Shown: positions 21,692 through 38,400 of the stretch, piece by piece | How the letters are laid out: each line of letters begins with the position of its first letter | How positions within the stretch are numbered: position 1 is the first letter of the stretch | NCBI RefSeq assembly: GCF_051622035.1 | Contig: NC_135365.1 | Coordinates: 22,215,501-22,279,500, forward strand | Length of the DNA: 64,000 nt | Direction of reading: 5' to 3' | Source: Arctopsyche grandis | Lineage: Eukaryota; Arthropoda; Insecta; Trichoptera; Hydropsychidae | Notes under the pieces: generated by a model | Databases searched by the model: none | What the model was told of the DNA's origin: nothing | What the model saw: the letters and a program-made list of their open reading frames with translations, nothing else | Position numbers and translations under genes: made by a program

Positions 21692-22330
21692 ATAACCATT
21701 TGAGACAAATTTACATTAACACTATGGCGGCGGCTGACTCATATTTGTATCATGTTGGGTGCACTACGCTTACTGGCCGCTGATACATATACGATTCACG
21801 ACTGTGCGGAATATATTTTTCAGTCTGCTGATATATATTTGTATCACGCTTTCGTCATAAACGTGATACATAATTGTATCATCGGCCACAAACGTGATAC
21901 AAAAATATATCAGCGGACTGAAACAGTTCGCGCAGTCGTTTTCGTTTATGACGAAAACGTTTATAACCATTTGAGACTAATTTTCATTAACACTATGGCG
22001 GCTGCTGACTCATATGTGTATCATGTTGGGTGCACAACGCTTACTGGCCGCTAATACATATACGATTCACGACTGCGCGAATATATTTTTCGTGCAAAAT
22101 ATATTTTTCAGTCGGCTGATATATATTTGTATCACGCTTTCGTCATAAACGAAAAAGTGATACATAATTGTATCACCATCCACAAACGATTGACGCAAAC
22201 GTGATACAAAAATATATCAGCGGATAGAAACAGTTCGCGCAGTCGTAAATCATATATGTATCCAACAAGCGTTGTGCACCCAACTTGATACAAATATGAG
22301 TCAGCGGCCACCATTGTGTTAATGATGGAA
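21692..22330. mobile_element. Palindromic element, tandemly duplicated
   Basis: Unit 1 (about 21692-21961) and unit 2 (about 21962-22330) both start ATAACCATTTGAGAC, then CATTAACACTATGGCGGC. Each is a fold-back containing GTGATACAAAAATATATCAG and TTCGCGCAGTCGT. Only unit 2 keeps the right terminus (CCACCATTGTGTTAATG), the complement of the left one. Period is about 270 bp. The superfamily is not identified. Confidence 0.7.
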
Positions 22331-24575
22331 ATTGTGGTCGAACGAGTGTGACAGACTCAAGTATCAGCAATTTATTTTAGTAAAAATTTGCCAAGTATGT
22401 GTTAAAGAATTCAATTATTCTCAAATAAAAAATAATAAAAGAAATAAAGTTGAATGATCTTGTATTATTAGTAGGTATGCCAGAGATGTCAATTCAAAAT
22501 TGGTCCAGACGATAAAATTAGTAAAATAAACCCCTAGTCTAATTATTACCAAGACGACTTCAGGCAGTGTTAGAAATGAATAGTTTTAAAATTGTGATGT
22601 AAATATATTTTTATAATGTTTGTAAAAACAAAAAAAAATGTATTAGAGGTTTATAATAAAACAATTTTTTTAAGAAACACATTCAAGACTTCTTTATTTG
22701 CTTAAGTTATTAATTCAGTTCATAACAAATAGATCAATTGTGTTGTACGCCACATTACAGTTGCAGTATACCCATAAACTTAATAAAATATTTTTTTTAT
22801 ATATATGTTATATAGGAATAGTGAGAATTTAGATAATACAATGAATGTGTGTCAATAAAAAACCAAAACACAAAATTTTGCGTTCGATAATATGCATGTA
22901 TAAAATAAAATATATATTATTTTTTTAATAAAGTAATTTAATAATGAAAAAATATTCCTGACAATCTCTCGAGCTTTAGATAACAAAAAAAAAAAAAAAT
23001 AGAAAATACTGTGAACTTCCATTACATACATATATAAGTATAATGAGTGTAAGATATAATATGTATGTGATGAGGTATACTACTAACTTTATATGTATTT
23101 TAATTTCTATTCTTATATGGTACAGAATAAAAACGTATCCTTATGTATATTTATATATGCGCTCGGTGTACTTTTTATGTGTATTTTTTTTTTTTTTTGT
23201 GTGTGTAGGCAAAATGCATTACAAAACGGTTGTAAATCAAAATATTACAATATTAAAAACCATACAAATAATATCTTCACACAAATGGTTTGCATCTGCT
23301 GGCCATTCGTTTGAAAGTGTTAAAATACTTATACATTTATTATATTAAAATACACACGACGAAAACTTTCAGTACAAGCGTTCGATTCCATTGCTTTTAA
23401 TTTTTCTTTTTTTATATAAAATGTTTCTCTCTCTTTAACGAAACAATATTCAATAGACAGCGAAGGCTAAAGCTCTTAGCGAAGAACTGAACGAATTTAC
23501 GCAAAAAATCCATCAATCGAAATCACATACGATGAATATTTTCACCCTTGTTTGATTTTACAGTATATATAATAAGAATACAGGGCACAAAAAGTTGGCT
23601 AGTATAGTTGCCGAGTGGGTTAACATAAGAGTTATACATTATTCGTATATGTATATATATATATATATATTTTTTTTTTCAACATACTTCACCTCTAGCA
23701 ATCCACAATTAAATGTAAAAAAAACCGAATATAACCATGTTTTTCATTTTTATCAATAATCTACATTAAAAAGCATTTTTAAACACTCTCGTTTGATTTA
23801 TACACTTCTTTTTAATATAATAATAATATAATTATTACGGAATAAATAAACCTATAGGCACGGACTATATTATAAACCTTTTTTTTGTTTGTTTGTTTAG
23901 TATTTAATAATAAAAACGTGTAGGCTGATAATACTAGTTTAATAATTGAAAATGCAGCTGACACGTTCGAATACTTTACATTGTTTACTCGACTGTCGGA
24001 ATCGCCACATTCATTCGTATCGAAATCAATTGTTAAATTCAAAACCGTATATACAAATACATATTGGATGGACCGAAATCGACAACCGTTTCGATGTAAA
24101 TATTCAAAAAAATACTGAGAAAGAAAGCTCTACATCGAGCGCCGTTCATAATTCTCAGTCGTGTCCGTTCACCGCATATCGCATTATAAGTAAACAGTAA
24201 ATTAAAACGGGATCAACATTGTAATATAACAAATCCGTATGCCGATGATGACTTCTTATTTATCCCATGTCTCTCTTGAGCGCCACCGTCTCAACAAACC
24301 AAGTCATTTTATTACAACGTTGGATTTAGATACATCGTCGAAAAAAAAATGACAGCTTCAAACAAAAGTTACAACTATTGTATAAATATATAATATTCTA
24401 ATTAACGTACCAAATATTTCTGAAAGACCAGATAACGGAATGGTTAAAAGAATTGATATTAATTTTTCTACTATTTTATTACAAATGAATAATTATAGTT
24501 TTATAGCCTACTGTACACAAATCAAATAAACATTCTACACCAGATTTTTTTTTAATTAAATAAAACTAGAGATAT
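22331..24575. other. AT-rich intergenic with simple repeats
   Basis: No gene is supported. There are poly-A/T runs (22988-23000, 23187-23198) and an (AT)n run at 23649-23671. Short frames at 23043 and 23946 have AT-driven composition and no domain. The part close to 24576 may include distal Rab1 3' UTR on the minus strand. Confidence 0.4.
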
Positions 24576-24581
24576 TTTATT
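24576..24581 (-). terminator. Candidate Rab1 poly(A) signal
   Basis: TTTATT on the plus strand gives AATAAA on the Rab1 strand, about 195 bp past the stop codon, a plausible cleavage-polyadenylation signal. Other AT-rich candidates are nearby. Confidence 0.4.
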
Positions 24582-24775
24582 CCCTAAGACTCAATGTTCC
24601 CTCATGCCGTAGGAACCGTGAGGATATTGTATAGGGTTCCTGATGTGCTGATATACCTAGAAATACACCAAAACGGACCGTTAGTGCACTGTTAGTATAG
24701 AACGAAACAAAAATATATACGGAAATAAGATTGAGAATTGGCGAGGGCTTACAGTTGAGGCGATGCAACAATGGC

Positions 24776-29506
<4,731 letters not shown>

Positions 29507-30041
29507 GATGTGTGGATGTGTGGATGTGGGCGAACGGCAAGTTTCTCGTGTGAAGGGGCGTCGACGTTGGCGAGGCAGGAGTCCGGCTCCGACACTCAGC
29601 AGCGATCGCAATCGTGATATCGGATTGTGGCCACCGGGCGACAGCGCGGCGATCGCCACTCCAAAACCGCTCTTTCACGGCCATCTCGTTTCTCGCTTTC
29701 CAGCCACTCTCGCATTTGCCTTTTTTATTTGCGCGCTCTATTACTTGTTATTGCGGAGCAGGCGTGCACATGAGTTCTTTTTTTCTAGGGTCACTACGGA
29801 CCGGTGTGAAATGACAGAGTTCACTTTATTTGAACAGTTGCAGGAGGATCATTTAATATTTTTTCACTGTGGCCCGTGTATATTGAACGGGATCTGGTAT
29901 TCGGAACCTGCAGTAAAAAACAAGGACGGATCTAGGATTTTTTGTAGGGAGTTCGATAAAAAATGCAATTTATCTTTATTTAAATCCAATGAACATAAAA
30001 TGAACATAAAACCAATATGCACCATAGACGATTGTCATAAG

Positions 30042-30174
30042 TAGAGGTAGGATAGTCACAGTGCTGTCCATTGTTCCATTGTTGTAAATCCTTTGTAAAA
30101 AAGGTTCGGCAAACCTTTAACAATGCATTTACAACCTTTGAACAATACGCGGCACCTTCTGGGTCCGGTGACTA
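30042..30174. mobile_element. Short hAT element
   Basis: It begins TAGAGGTAGGATAG and ends CCGGTGACTA, flanked by perfect GTCATAAG duplications (30034-30041, 30175-30182). It is the same subfamily as 8945-9077 and 58316-58417. Confidence 0.85.
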
Positions 30175-30182
30175 GTCATAAG

Positions 30183-30954
30183 ATACAAGAAGATCTAGAT
30201 AGATTCCCTATATATTGTTTAAATAATGATCTTTTTATTAATCTAGAAAAATGCTCTATTTTAAATTTCACTAGAAATAAGTCAATTATTACCAATCAAT
30301 ATCAATTAAATCATTCAATCCTTATCACGTCATTTTCTATTAAGGATCTTGGTGTAATACTCAATAATAAACTAGATTTCTCTGAACATATTTCTTTTAT
30401 TACCAACAAAGCATTTAAATCTCTTGGATTCCTACTCCGCTCAACAAAACCCTTTAATGATCCTCATGTACTAAAATTACTTTATTTTTCCTTTGTAAGG
30501 TCTCACATTGAATTTGCCTCAATTATCTGGTCACCTTTTTATTTATCCCATATTAATTGTATTGAGAAAGTTCAACTTAAATTTATTAAATCCTTACGCT
30601 ACCTTTTTCCTACCTACATATACCCATTCTACTGTTTCTGACATTTTAAAAATCCTTTCTTTTAACAATCTTTCTGTCAGGCGACGACATACTGATGCTA
30701 TATACTTCTTTAAGCTCATAAATGGTTTCCTTGATTTTTCTGATTTACTGAATAAGGTTAATTTCAGAATCCCAGTTCGGTACTCTAGACGCGTTGCACT
30801 CTTTTCACTTGATCCTTTCAATACTAATTCCCAAAAATATTTTTATCTGCAGCGCGTTTATCGTATGTTTAACGGAGAGCTGAATGAGGTTGATCTATTT
30901 GGTATTTCCCTACATCAATTCAGGTCTAACATCAAGAGAATCTTGACCGATTGA
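30183..30954 (+). pseudogene. Reverse transcriptase thumb region, frameshifted
   Basis: The first frame reads IQEDLDRFPIYCLNNDLFIN, LEKCSILNF, SIKDLGVILNNKLDFSEHIS and FVRSHIEFASIIWSPFY. After a frameshift near 30620 the second frame continues SDILKILSFNNLSVRRRHTD to a stop at 30954, with YRMFNGELNEVDLF near the end. Catalytic RT motifs are not included (5'-truncated). Confidence 0.85.
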
Positions 30955-31474
30955 TTCATTTCTTCTCCTATTCTATTTTTCCAATATTTCCAATATTTTT
31001 ATACTTTAGTTTAGTTATGTAATGTGCTATTTAATCATATTATAGCTTTCATTCTTTTCCTTTTCATTTGTTTATTTTGTATTTACCTTTTTCATTTGTT
31101 TTATATTTGTAAATTTCAATTTCTTCTTATATTCTATTTTATAACCTTTTCCAAATATTTTAATACTATAATTTAATTATGCAATGTTCTACATATTTTG
31201 TCATGCCTTTATTCTTTACTTTTTAATTTGTTTTCTTTATATTTATCTTTTTCATTTTTGTAAAAATCTATTATTGGACTCGGATGTTACATATATTATT
31301 TATTTACTATTTGTTTTTTTATACATATCTATGTACATCCTGTCTGTTGATTTTTCAATTAATAAAATAAATAAATAAAATGAAAATATAAAAATTTTAA
31401 TTAATGTTAAAAACTATGTATCGATTCGCTTTTTTAATATAATTGTCACTTGTCACTTATACTTCCTAGAATAT

Positions 31475-31612
31475 ATGACGCCGTCCACACACACGATATC
31501 TACTACCAATATTTCCATATCCAGTTCCCATATTGCAACCTATGGTTGCTATTTAGGAACTGGATATGGAAATATCGGTAGTAGATATCGTGTGTGTAAC
31601 GGCGCCTATGAA
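31475..31612. mobile_element. Near-perfect fold-back element
   Basis: CGATATCTACTACCAATATT, then TCCATATCCAGTTCC, pairs with its complement across a loop of about 28 bp, with at least 40 paired bases. The outer arms GACGCCGTC / GGCGCC extend the pairing. The class was not determined. Confidence 0.7.
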
Positions 31613-32045
31613 TCACCCAGGTTGCACCTAACAGCTGACAAATAACACTGTGCATTGATTGACTGTCCAGCTGTAGTTGACAAAAGGACAACCATTTTGT
31701 ACACCGCGACAAAAATTTAAAAAAAAACGACATAATTTTCAAATGGCAATGAAATTAGAAGGGGAGGAGGTGGATCCCATCACCCCCCCCCCCCTATGGA
31801 TCAGTCCTTGTAAAATAATCATAACTTTTGTATGTGCTCGTTCTGAAAACAAGGATGAGAACTTATGAATTTTTATTTCTTTTTGTGTATTAAATTATTA
31901 TCTTCATATTAAAATTAATAATTTATCGATCGATTCTAGACGCACTCGTTGCGGAATGTGTAATATTGTCGGATATGAGTTTTATCGATTGCTCCGTGTT
32001 TTTAACAAGCCGTGGCATAAGCGGATCCAAGGGGGTTGCTATGTC
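31613..32045. other. Intergenic, nothing recognised
   Basis: Contains a C-run (31784-31794) and short frames; no product or element is supported. Confidence 0.35.
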
Positions 32046-32386
32046 CAGTGGCGGATCAAGTAAATGGGGGGCCCCAAGCGCATTTGAAATTTAAAGCCCC
32101 CACTTCAGTAAAAAAAATGTTATCATCGTTTTTTACCATACTTTTCAATATGTGGTTTTTCATTTTTCAGGATTTTACAAAATCATATTATTTTTAATTA
32201 TTTACTAAATGTACCTACTTGAAACAAGAGTTTTTGAAGTAAAATAGGTACTAATTTCATTTATTCTTGGCTTACGAACGTATCGTGGACAATGATAACA
32301 ATTTCTAAGTTGTAAATTTTGGTAGAAAAGACCCATTTCGGGACCCCAAACGCGTGCTTATTTTCATGTATGATAAACCACCGCTG
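32046..32386. mobile_element. hAT-like element, decayed
   Basis: The start CAGTGGCGGATCAAG and end GATAAACCACCGCTG are inverted hAT-type termini with GGGGGGCCCC and GGGACCCC blocks just inside. The flanks GCTATGTC and GCTGTGCT match at five of eight positions, so the duplication is decayed. Confidence 0.55.
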
Positions 32387-32689
32387 GCTGTGCTCCTCCC
32401 CCCTCCCTCTTGGATAAACTTAATTTCCTATACATATATGTACATACATATGTTTTAATTATTCACAACGGACTTTCATTTGTAGAAATATATTTTAGTT
32501 CCCTCAATTTTATATTTTCAAGCTTATTAGCTTCACTCTGTTATTATATGTATAATAACGACTCTTTCAAGTAGACAAACTAAACTTAATGCAAAATGAA
32601 AATGACCGTGCGTGCTATTATCACAGCAAATTCTTATTTTAATTTTCAAAAATGTATCTCTAATACGCTAATACCAGTTGGTTTTTTTT

Positions 32690-32885
32690 ACATACCTCCT
32701 TTACGTTTCACTTACGATTACATTTCAGGAAAAAGTTTGCCTCTTATCGGATCGTTTTCATACTTTGCCATATTGCTCATTTTGGTCATCAATATAAGTA
32801 AATGGATCCTCCGCCATTACGATAGAGATAAAATATCGTTTAAGAAGCGTTTCAAGATCGAAAATTTTTAATCTCGGTGACGTCT
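32690..32885 (+). repeat. Dispersed repeat, about 200 bp
   Basis: This is the same family as 25330-25537 (opposite strand). TACATACCTCCTTTACGTTT is followed by CATATTGCTCATTTTGGTCA and TTACGATAGAGATAAAATAT. Confidence 0.65.
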
Positions 32886-33777
32886 CGTAGTCATTAATTT
32901 TATACATAGATGCCGGTAGTAAAATAAAATTATTGGTATTTTTATTCAAAATAATAATTTTATTATTATATTATCTTTAAATTTTATATTTTCCAAATAC
33001 AAGTGCACAACGACTTGAACATAGTGTTTCATATCACGAGGGCGTATTTTATATAAAAGTACGCTACGCACTAATAATAATAGGGGTGTATTTCCTTGTT
33101 TAAAAAGATTCTCCATAAATTTTCTCAATATAATGCGTATATTTATGTAAATTATAAGAAATTATATCATTTTTTTTGGCAAAAATCAAAAACATGGAGA
33201 TAAACAAAAATCAATAAATTATTACTTATGCATTCTGTCGTGTAAACAGCCCAATAGCTTGTTGACACGACCCTGTGGAAATGTGAATAATTTATTCACA
33301 TTGGGTAGTCAATTTGAAAAAAAAAACCGACACACACTACATAATAGAAATATTATCCAATTGAATAATTAATAAGTTTACAACTGTAAGAAATTTATAA
33401 TATGTGATGGATATGGAGCTTTAGGAAAACTGATTGAATAATAATAACAAAATAATCTAATTTTAGAAGCTTTCAAAAAAATAGTAGATTTATTTTAGGT
33501 TGAAGTATTTAAACCGTATTCTAAGCTAACCCAGAAGAACACTGTTCGCTTAAGTCATTGGAGAAAAAAATGATTGAATGAATACGACAAAAGTACTATT
33601 TTGTATAATACTAGTATATAATCCCGGTATTTAGCATAAGTAAATGGTGTAATTTTAGAGGAATTTAGGTAGGAGTGTCGACTAATAAGCCATAACTAGG
33701 CAATTACACGAACAGCAAAACATTGTTTTTGTCGAAAAAATTTCCAGTAAATTGTCTAAGTGTTTATTTGTAACTGG
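32886..33777. other. Intergenic, nothing recognised
   Basis: AT-rich DNA without supported frames or elements, ending at the promoter of the peptide gene. Confidence 0.35.
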
Positions 33778-33815
33778 TGATAAATGAGATCGGTGAAATG
33801 AAGAACAAATCAGTT
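33778..33815 (+). promoter_or_regulatory. Candidate core promoter of the peptide gene
   Basis: TCAGTT at 33810-33815 fits the arthropod initiator (A at 33812 as +1). A TATA-like GATAAAT lies at 33778-33784, near -30. The start codon at 33841 would then follow a 29-nt leader. Inferred from spacing only. Confidence 0.45.
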
Positions 33816-33840
33816 GGTCGTAGAACGTCGAGCAGTTGTA

Positions 33841-34975
33841 ATGGCTTCGTTTTCAAAAAGCTCAATAATCCTTGTACTGGTGATGACTGTGTTGCTGGTG
33901 ATGACAGCTGAAGTGGACGCTTTCAGAACTGTGTTCGACTTCAGTGTCAAAAAAAGTCCAAGACGTAAGCATGAAAAAAAAATTCTAACAGTTGCACCGT
34001 AGCAAAATTTATAAATAGTAATACTACAACTTTCACTAAATCAAATTATGTACTTCAATATGTATTGTAATGGAATTAGTTTTACTTTATTTTTTATTAC
34101 AAGCTTATTAATTTGCTTACATATTTTACTATATTTGTTTAAACATAAATAACCAATTCCGTTATTCTTGAACTGTTAGCAGTGGCGAGCGGTGAAAATC
34201 TCACTGTTTTTGTCGCACAGCTTTACTTACGTATGCGCGAGCAAGGGGACTCGGTATGACGTCCCCTATACCTTTGTATCCTGCTCGCGCACACGCAAGT
34301 AAGGCTGTGCGACAAGAACAGGGAGACTTTCACGGCACGCCACCATCAGATCAGATGTTCAACTTTTCAGTTTTCATATGATTGAAATCATGAAATATGA
34401 ACTCTTAGGATGTCTTAACCCACAAAAAATGGTTCGCTATTGTCAATTACTATTGTCCTACAAATCAAAAGAGCAAAAAAAATGTTGGCAATAATGAACC
34501 ATTTTTTGTAGGCAAAAGCAACTTGTCCGCCAATCTCTACTTATCGACATATGTTTTTGTCTTTAGTCGGGCCTGCTAAAGTGAGTTATTGTTATGGCTC
34601 TGAGTAGACGCAAACATTTTTGGTAATTGTAAGGTAATAAAATGTCATTATTGATGTAGTTAATGAATTTCAGTGAATTTGCCATTTTTCGGCATCGGAG
34701 TGAATTGTAATGGATGTCCAATGCATACTTGCGAAGATGATCTGGCTATTATCTACGGCTATTGTTGTGGATGTGCTAAGTTACTAGGTCTTAATTACAT
34801 TTTATTCATATTTTCGTTTTTTACTTTATCTACATATGTTTTTTAAATCATTTTTGGAACTAAAATTTGAATTTCAGATAGTTTACCAGTGCTGTGTCCG
34901 AGAGCTATAATATGTCCGTTGAATGGAGCAGGCCTGTGCCATGATTACGAATACATGCTGAGATGCTGTTGTTGA
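33841..34975 (+). CDS. Small secreted cysteine-rich protein, unrecognised family
   Basis: Three exons, 33841-33964, 34674-34787 and 34878-34975, all joined in phase 1 by GT-AG introns, give 111 aa. The protein starts MASFSKSSIILVLVMTVLLV, a clear signal peptide with cleavage likely after VDA (residue 27). The mature part has cysteines in two exon-encoded clusters: CNGCPMHTCEDD...YCCGC in exon 2 and LCPRAIICPLNGAGLCHDYE...CCC ending the protein. The even spread of cysteines suggests a disulfide-knotted extracellular protein. An alternative exon-2 donor at 34773 would remove five residues. I do not recognise the family and assign no function. AATAAA follows at 35022. The gene ends 434 bp before the first channel gene, on the same strand. 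Confidence 0.75.
34189..34345. mobile_element. Fold-back element in peptide-gene intron 1
   Basis: CACTGTTTTTGTCGCACAGC and CGCGAGCA pair with TGCTCGCG and GCTGTGCGACAAGAACAGGG. The outer ends GTGGCGAGCGGTGAAA / TTTCACGGCACGCCAC are inverted. A second copy is at 60601-60756. Confidence 0.7.
34431..34543. mobile_element. Decayed short hAT-like element
   Basis: AAAAAATGGTTCGCTATTGT and TTGGCAATAATGAACCATTT are imperfect inverted segments like those in the element at 9086-9232. The right side ends ATCTCTA followed by CTTATCGAC, resembling the octamer used by that family. Confidence 0.45.
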
Positions 34976-35408
34976 CTAAATTAATACGAATTTTTGATTA
35001 ATTGTAAAGACAGTATTGAGAAATAAAATTTAAAAAAATAAAATAAAATAAATAAACCTGATTTTTTTTAAATTTTTTAAACATCTTCCAAACAATGCTG
35101 TTGACATAGTTTTACAATATGCAGTTTTTATAAACATTTTCATTTAAGACGCATTTTTTAATTTAAAACCAAAAATCTCCATACAATGTATGTACATACA
35201 TAGTCAAACAATACAAAAATATTAATAAAATAGATAAATCAATAAATTAATGCTCAAGCATTATATCGTGCATATGATCAAATTGTTCTTTGACACGAAT
35301 TTATAAAATTGAGAATAATTAATTAATTAAATTCCAATTAGAACAATTCTAATGCTAATAATGAAAGTATCGTGCACTTGAATACTCGCATTTGCCAATA
35401 TAATCGAA

Positions 35409-38400
35409 ATGATACGAAAACTTAAACTTTTGAAAAACAGAAAACCTCAAATTAGGAATACAATTACAGAAAATGAATCGGAAAAAGAAGATGGCTTAGT
35501 TATCTTAAGAAAATCCTTGTTCGCTGTCATCAAGGAATATTTAGAAAATTCTACTTTGGCAGGATGCAAAAGAATTGTTGAGCCTAGAAGACATTTAGCA
35601 GAGAGGTTGGTATCTAATTTGAATTATTGTTAATTTGGTTCCATGATACGTCTATCTTCTTTTTTGTGGCATAAAATAGATTGATTTGGTTGGTGGTAAT
35701 TTGTTTGGCAATATGCGGTGCCGCGCATATGGTGAAGCTGATTTGGAAGGATTTCGTCCAAAATCCAACTGTTGTTTCGCTAGAATCAGATCAGTATCCT
35801 GTATGGAAGATTCCATTTCCTGCAATTGCTATATGCAATGTTAATAAACTCAGCAGATCCAGAATTGAAACATTCGCAAATAGCATGTTAGTTCATAAAA
35901 TCATTTTGTTGTAATAAGAGAAGTAATTAGATTTGACCAAATTTTGGCATCATTTAATGTTTCAGGTTGGCTTATAACAATGAAACGAGTGAACTGATGG
36001 TAAGTGGATTCCGCAATTTGGGAAAATTGATTGACTACAACAGTCCTACATTGGATACATTTGAAGAGTTTATGCGGTTAGTACAGGGAAATGAAGATAT
36101 AGAAACCAAACCGATGGATTCCAGGATGTTGATGAAGATGGTTTCGTTCTATTAGTAATTTAACGAATAGATTATTTCATATTTTTATAAGATTTGTAAC
36201 TTTGATGTATATTTTAACAGTTGTCTCCATCTTGTGAAAAGATGTTGTTGCGCTGTAAGTGGATGGGCGACGTGGTAGATTGCAGCAAATTCTTCGAGAT
36301 GCGTCTCACCTCAGAAGGATACTGTTGCGCTTTTAACTACAATCCAAAATCAACTAAGTACGGTTAAATAAATAATGTTGTATTTTTTTAAGTAATCAAC
36401 TTTGTATATATGTACATATATATTCGGAAAGAGAGAGACCGGAGTAACTTTTATTTAAAATCAAATAAAGTTTAGATCGTATCGGCTAATTTTCAAGTTA
36501 ACCCTATGAATGCTGACCAACGCCGATTGGTGTTTTGACAACAGGTCCATGGGTCTGAAAAACGCCGATAGGCGTTGCATTTTGAGCATGTACAAAGTAA
36601 ACAAGAATACTACCGGCTAAGCCTTTCTAGGTAGCATTGAAAAATAAATGTATTGAACATGGGTTGTATAATTCGTGTCATTCATTTGTCAACGTTTATA
36701 AAGACTGGTTTACACCGGAATTTCTGAATTTATAACCATAGCAGAATTTCCCGATGGAAATCCCTAACTGCTGAGTATTTTAGATTACGGCTTGGCATTT
36801 AGATTTTAATAACAATGAATAAGATGGAACTATTTTTGGAATAATACATTCATTAATAAACTTCTTTTGTTTATTTTATATTGTTGCAAGATATATTAGA
36901 GAGTATAAACTAGTGCTACTCAAACTTTTTCAGCTGGCGGACCAGTATTTTTTTTTTCAGTTTTTCTCACGGACCAGCATCATATTTTAAAATAAAAACG
37001 TTATATATGTATATGGTTGAAAACTTGTAAAAAATAATAATAAAATAAAATCTAAGTAGTAAAATTCGTGGATCGTCATCTGGTGGAAAATAGAAATCGA
37101 ATCGCTCTGATAAATTTGTCAAATGACAACTGATTATATCGCGCACAGACGTCATATTAACCTCCTCTCCTCCTTCGTAAATAATATCAGCCAAATTGTG
37201 AAACATGTCATAGCATTCTTTTGAAGAACGAATCTTCCACGTTTTTAGTTTTCGTTTCAACCCATCTGTATTGTCTGCCATTGTGAAACAAGATGACATT
37301 CTTCCTTGCATGGATAAGTTAAGGTCATTCAAAATGCAAAAAATATCTGTCAAATAAGCTAGTTTGGTTATCCAGTCTATATTTTGAAATAGTTCAGACA
37401 CAAGCTATTGTTTTATTTATTTTTTAATTACGTCTTTCTCCGCGGATCGGCTACCGCTGGTCCACGGACTAGTAATGGGCCATAGTTTGAGTAGCACTGG
37501 TCTAAAAACACCATTACAAAACTCGAAATCCTCGGCGGTAGTTATCTAGGGTTTGTTTGGATTAGCTACAATTTTTATACCTGCTTTCTATTGGATTTCT
37601 AAATAATTCTAGATGGAAATGTTGGTGAAATTTTCAGCGTGGCGGGCTTTCAATAGAAAAGACGTCAGCACTCAAAGAGTTAAAAAAAATACAAAATTCC
37701 AACTTTTATTTTGTACATTTTGATTCTTAGTGGTAACTTTGATAAACTCTATTAGCAAAATGTTTTGATTTCACCTCCTTATAATATTTTGAATTCCAGC
37801 GAAGGTGAACACAAAAATCCAATATACTCGAAGTCTCCAGGTGTTTCTAATGGTCTATCTGTAGTATTAGATCCTCACCTCGATGATTACGTGTATCCAA
37901 TACACATTTCACAGGGATTCAACGTATGTATTGTAATTTTATTATTTGATAAAATAAAGCTCCTTCAAAATCCAATGATTTTGTGTACAGATTCACGTGT
38001 TTTATACACACGATTACCCAGATCCATATATCGGTAACACGGTGGTCAGATTCATACCTGTCGATAACAGTGTTTTCGTCAACATTGCTGCCCGAACCAC
38101 CCGGAGTGTACCTAGTGTAAAACAATTCTCGATAGATCAGGTATCCATGACTAAAATTCTTGAAAAAAATTTACTATTTTGTGTAAATGATTATCTTTTG
38201 TGTAGTTACTTAGTCAAAAGATACTTTTATCTGTCACGTTGGATGAAATTTCAACTTTCAGAGAAAGTGCATGTTGAAGGATGATTTGCCAGAAAAATAC
38301 GGTGGGAAATACAGCTTCAGTGACTGCATTTTTAAATGCAAAAAACAAATAATACGGGCGTTATGTAAATGTACACCATTTTTCATGCCAAGTACCAAAA

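Larger units (their letters stand above)
29990..31378 (+). mobile_element. Truncated non-LTR retrotransposon with nested hAT element
   Basis: The reverse-transcriptase relic is followed by an AT-rich 3' UTR and the (TAAA)n tail at 31360-31380, just after TGTCTGTTGATTTTTCAATT. The left part (about 29990-30033) is separated by the hAT element 30042-30174. The inverted copy at 42440-43830 shows the uninterrupted text ACGATTGTTATAAACATAGA at this place. Confidence 0.8.

Noticed and set aside
23043-23348. 101-codon frame
   Set aside because: Composition is entirely driven by AT-rich DNA (Tyr, Ile, Phe runs).
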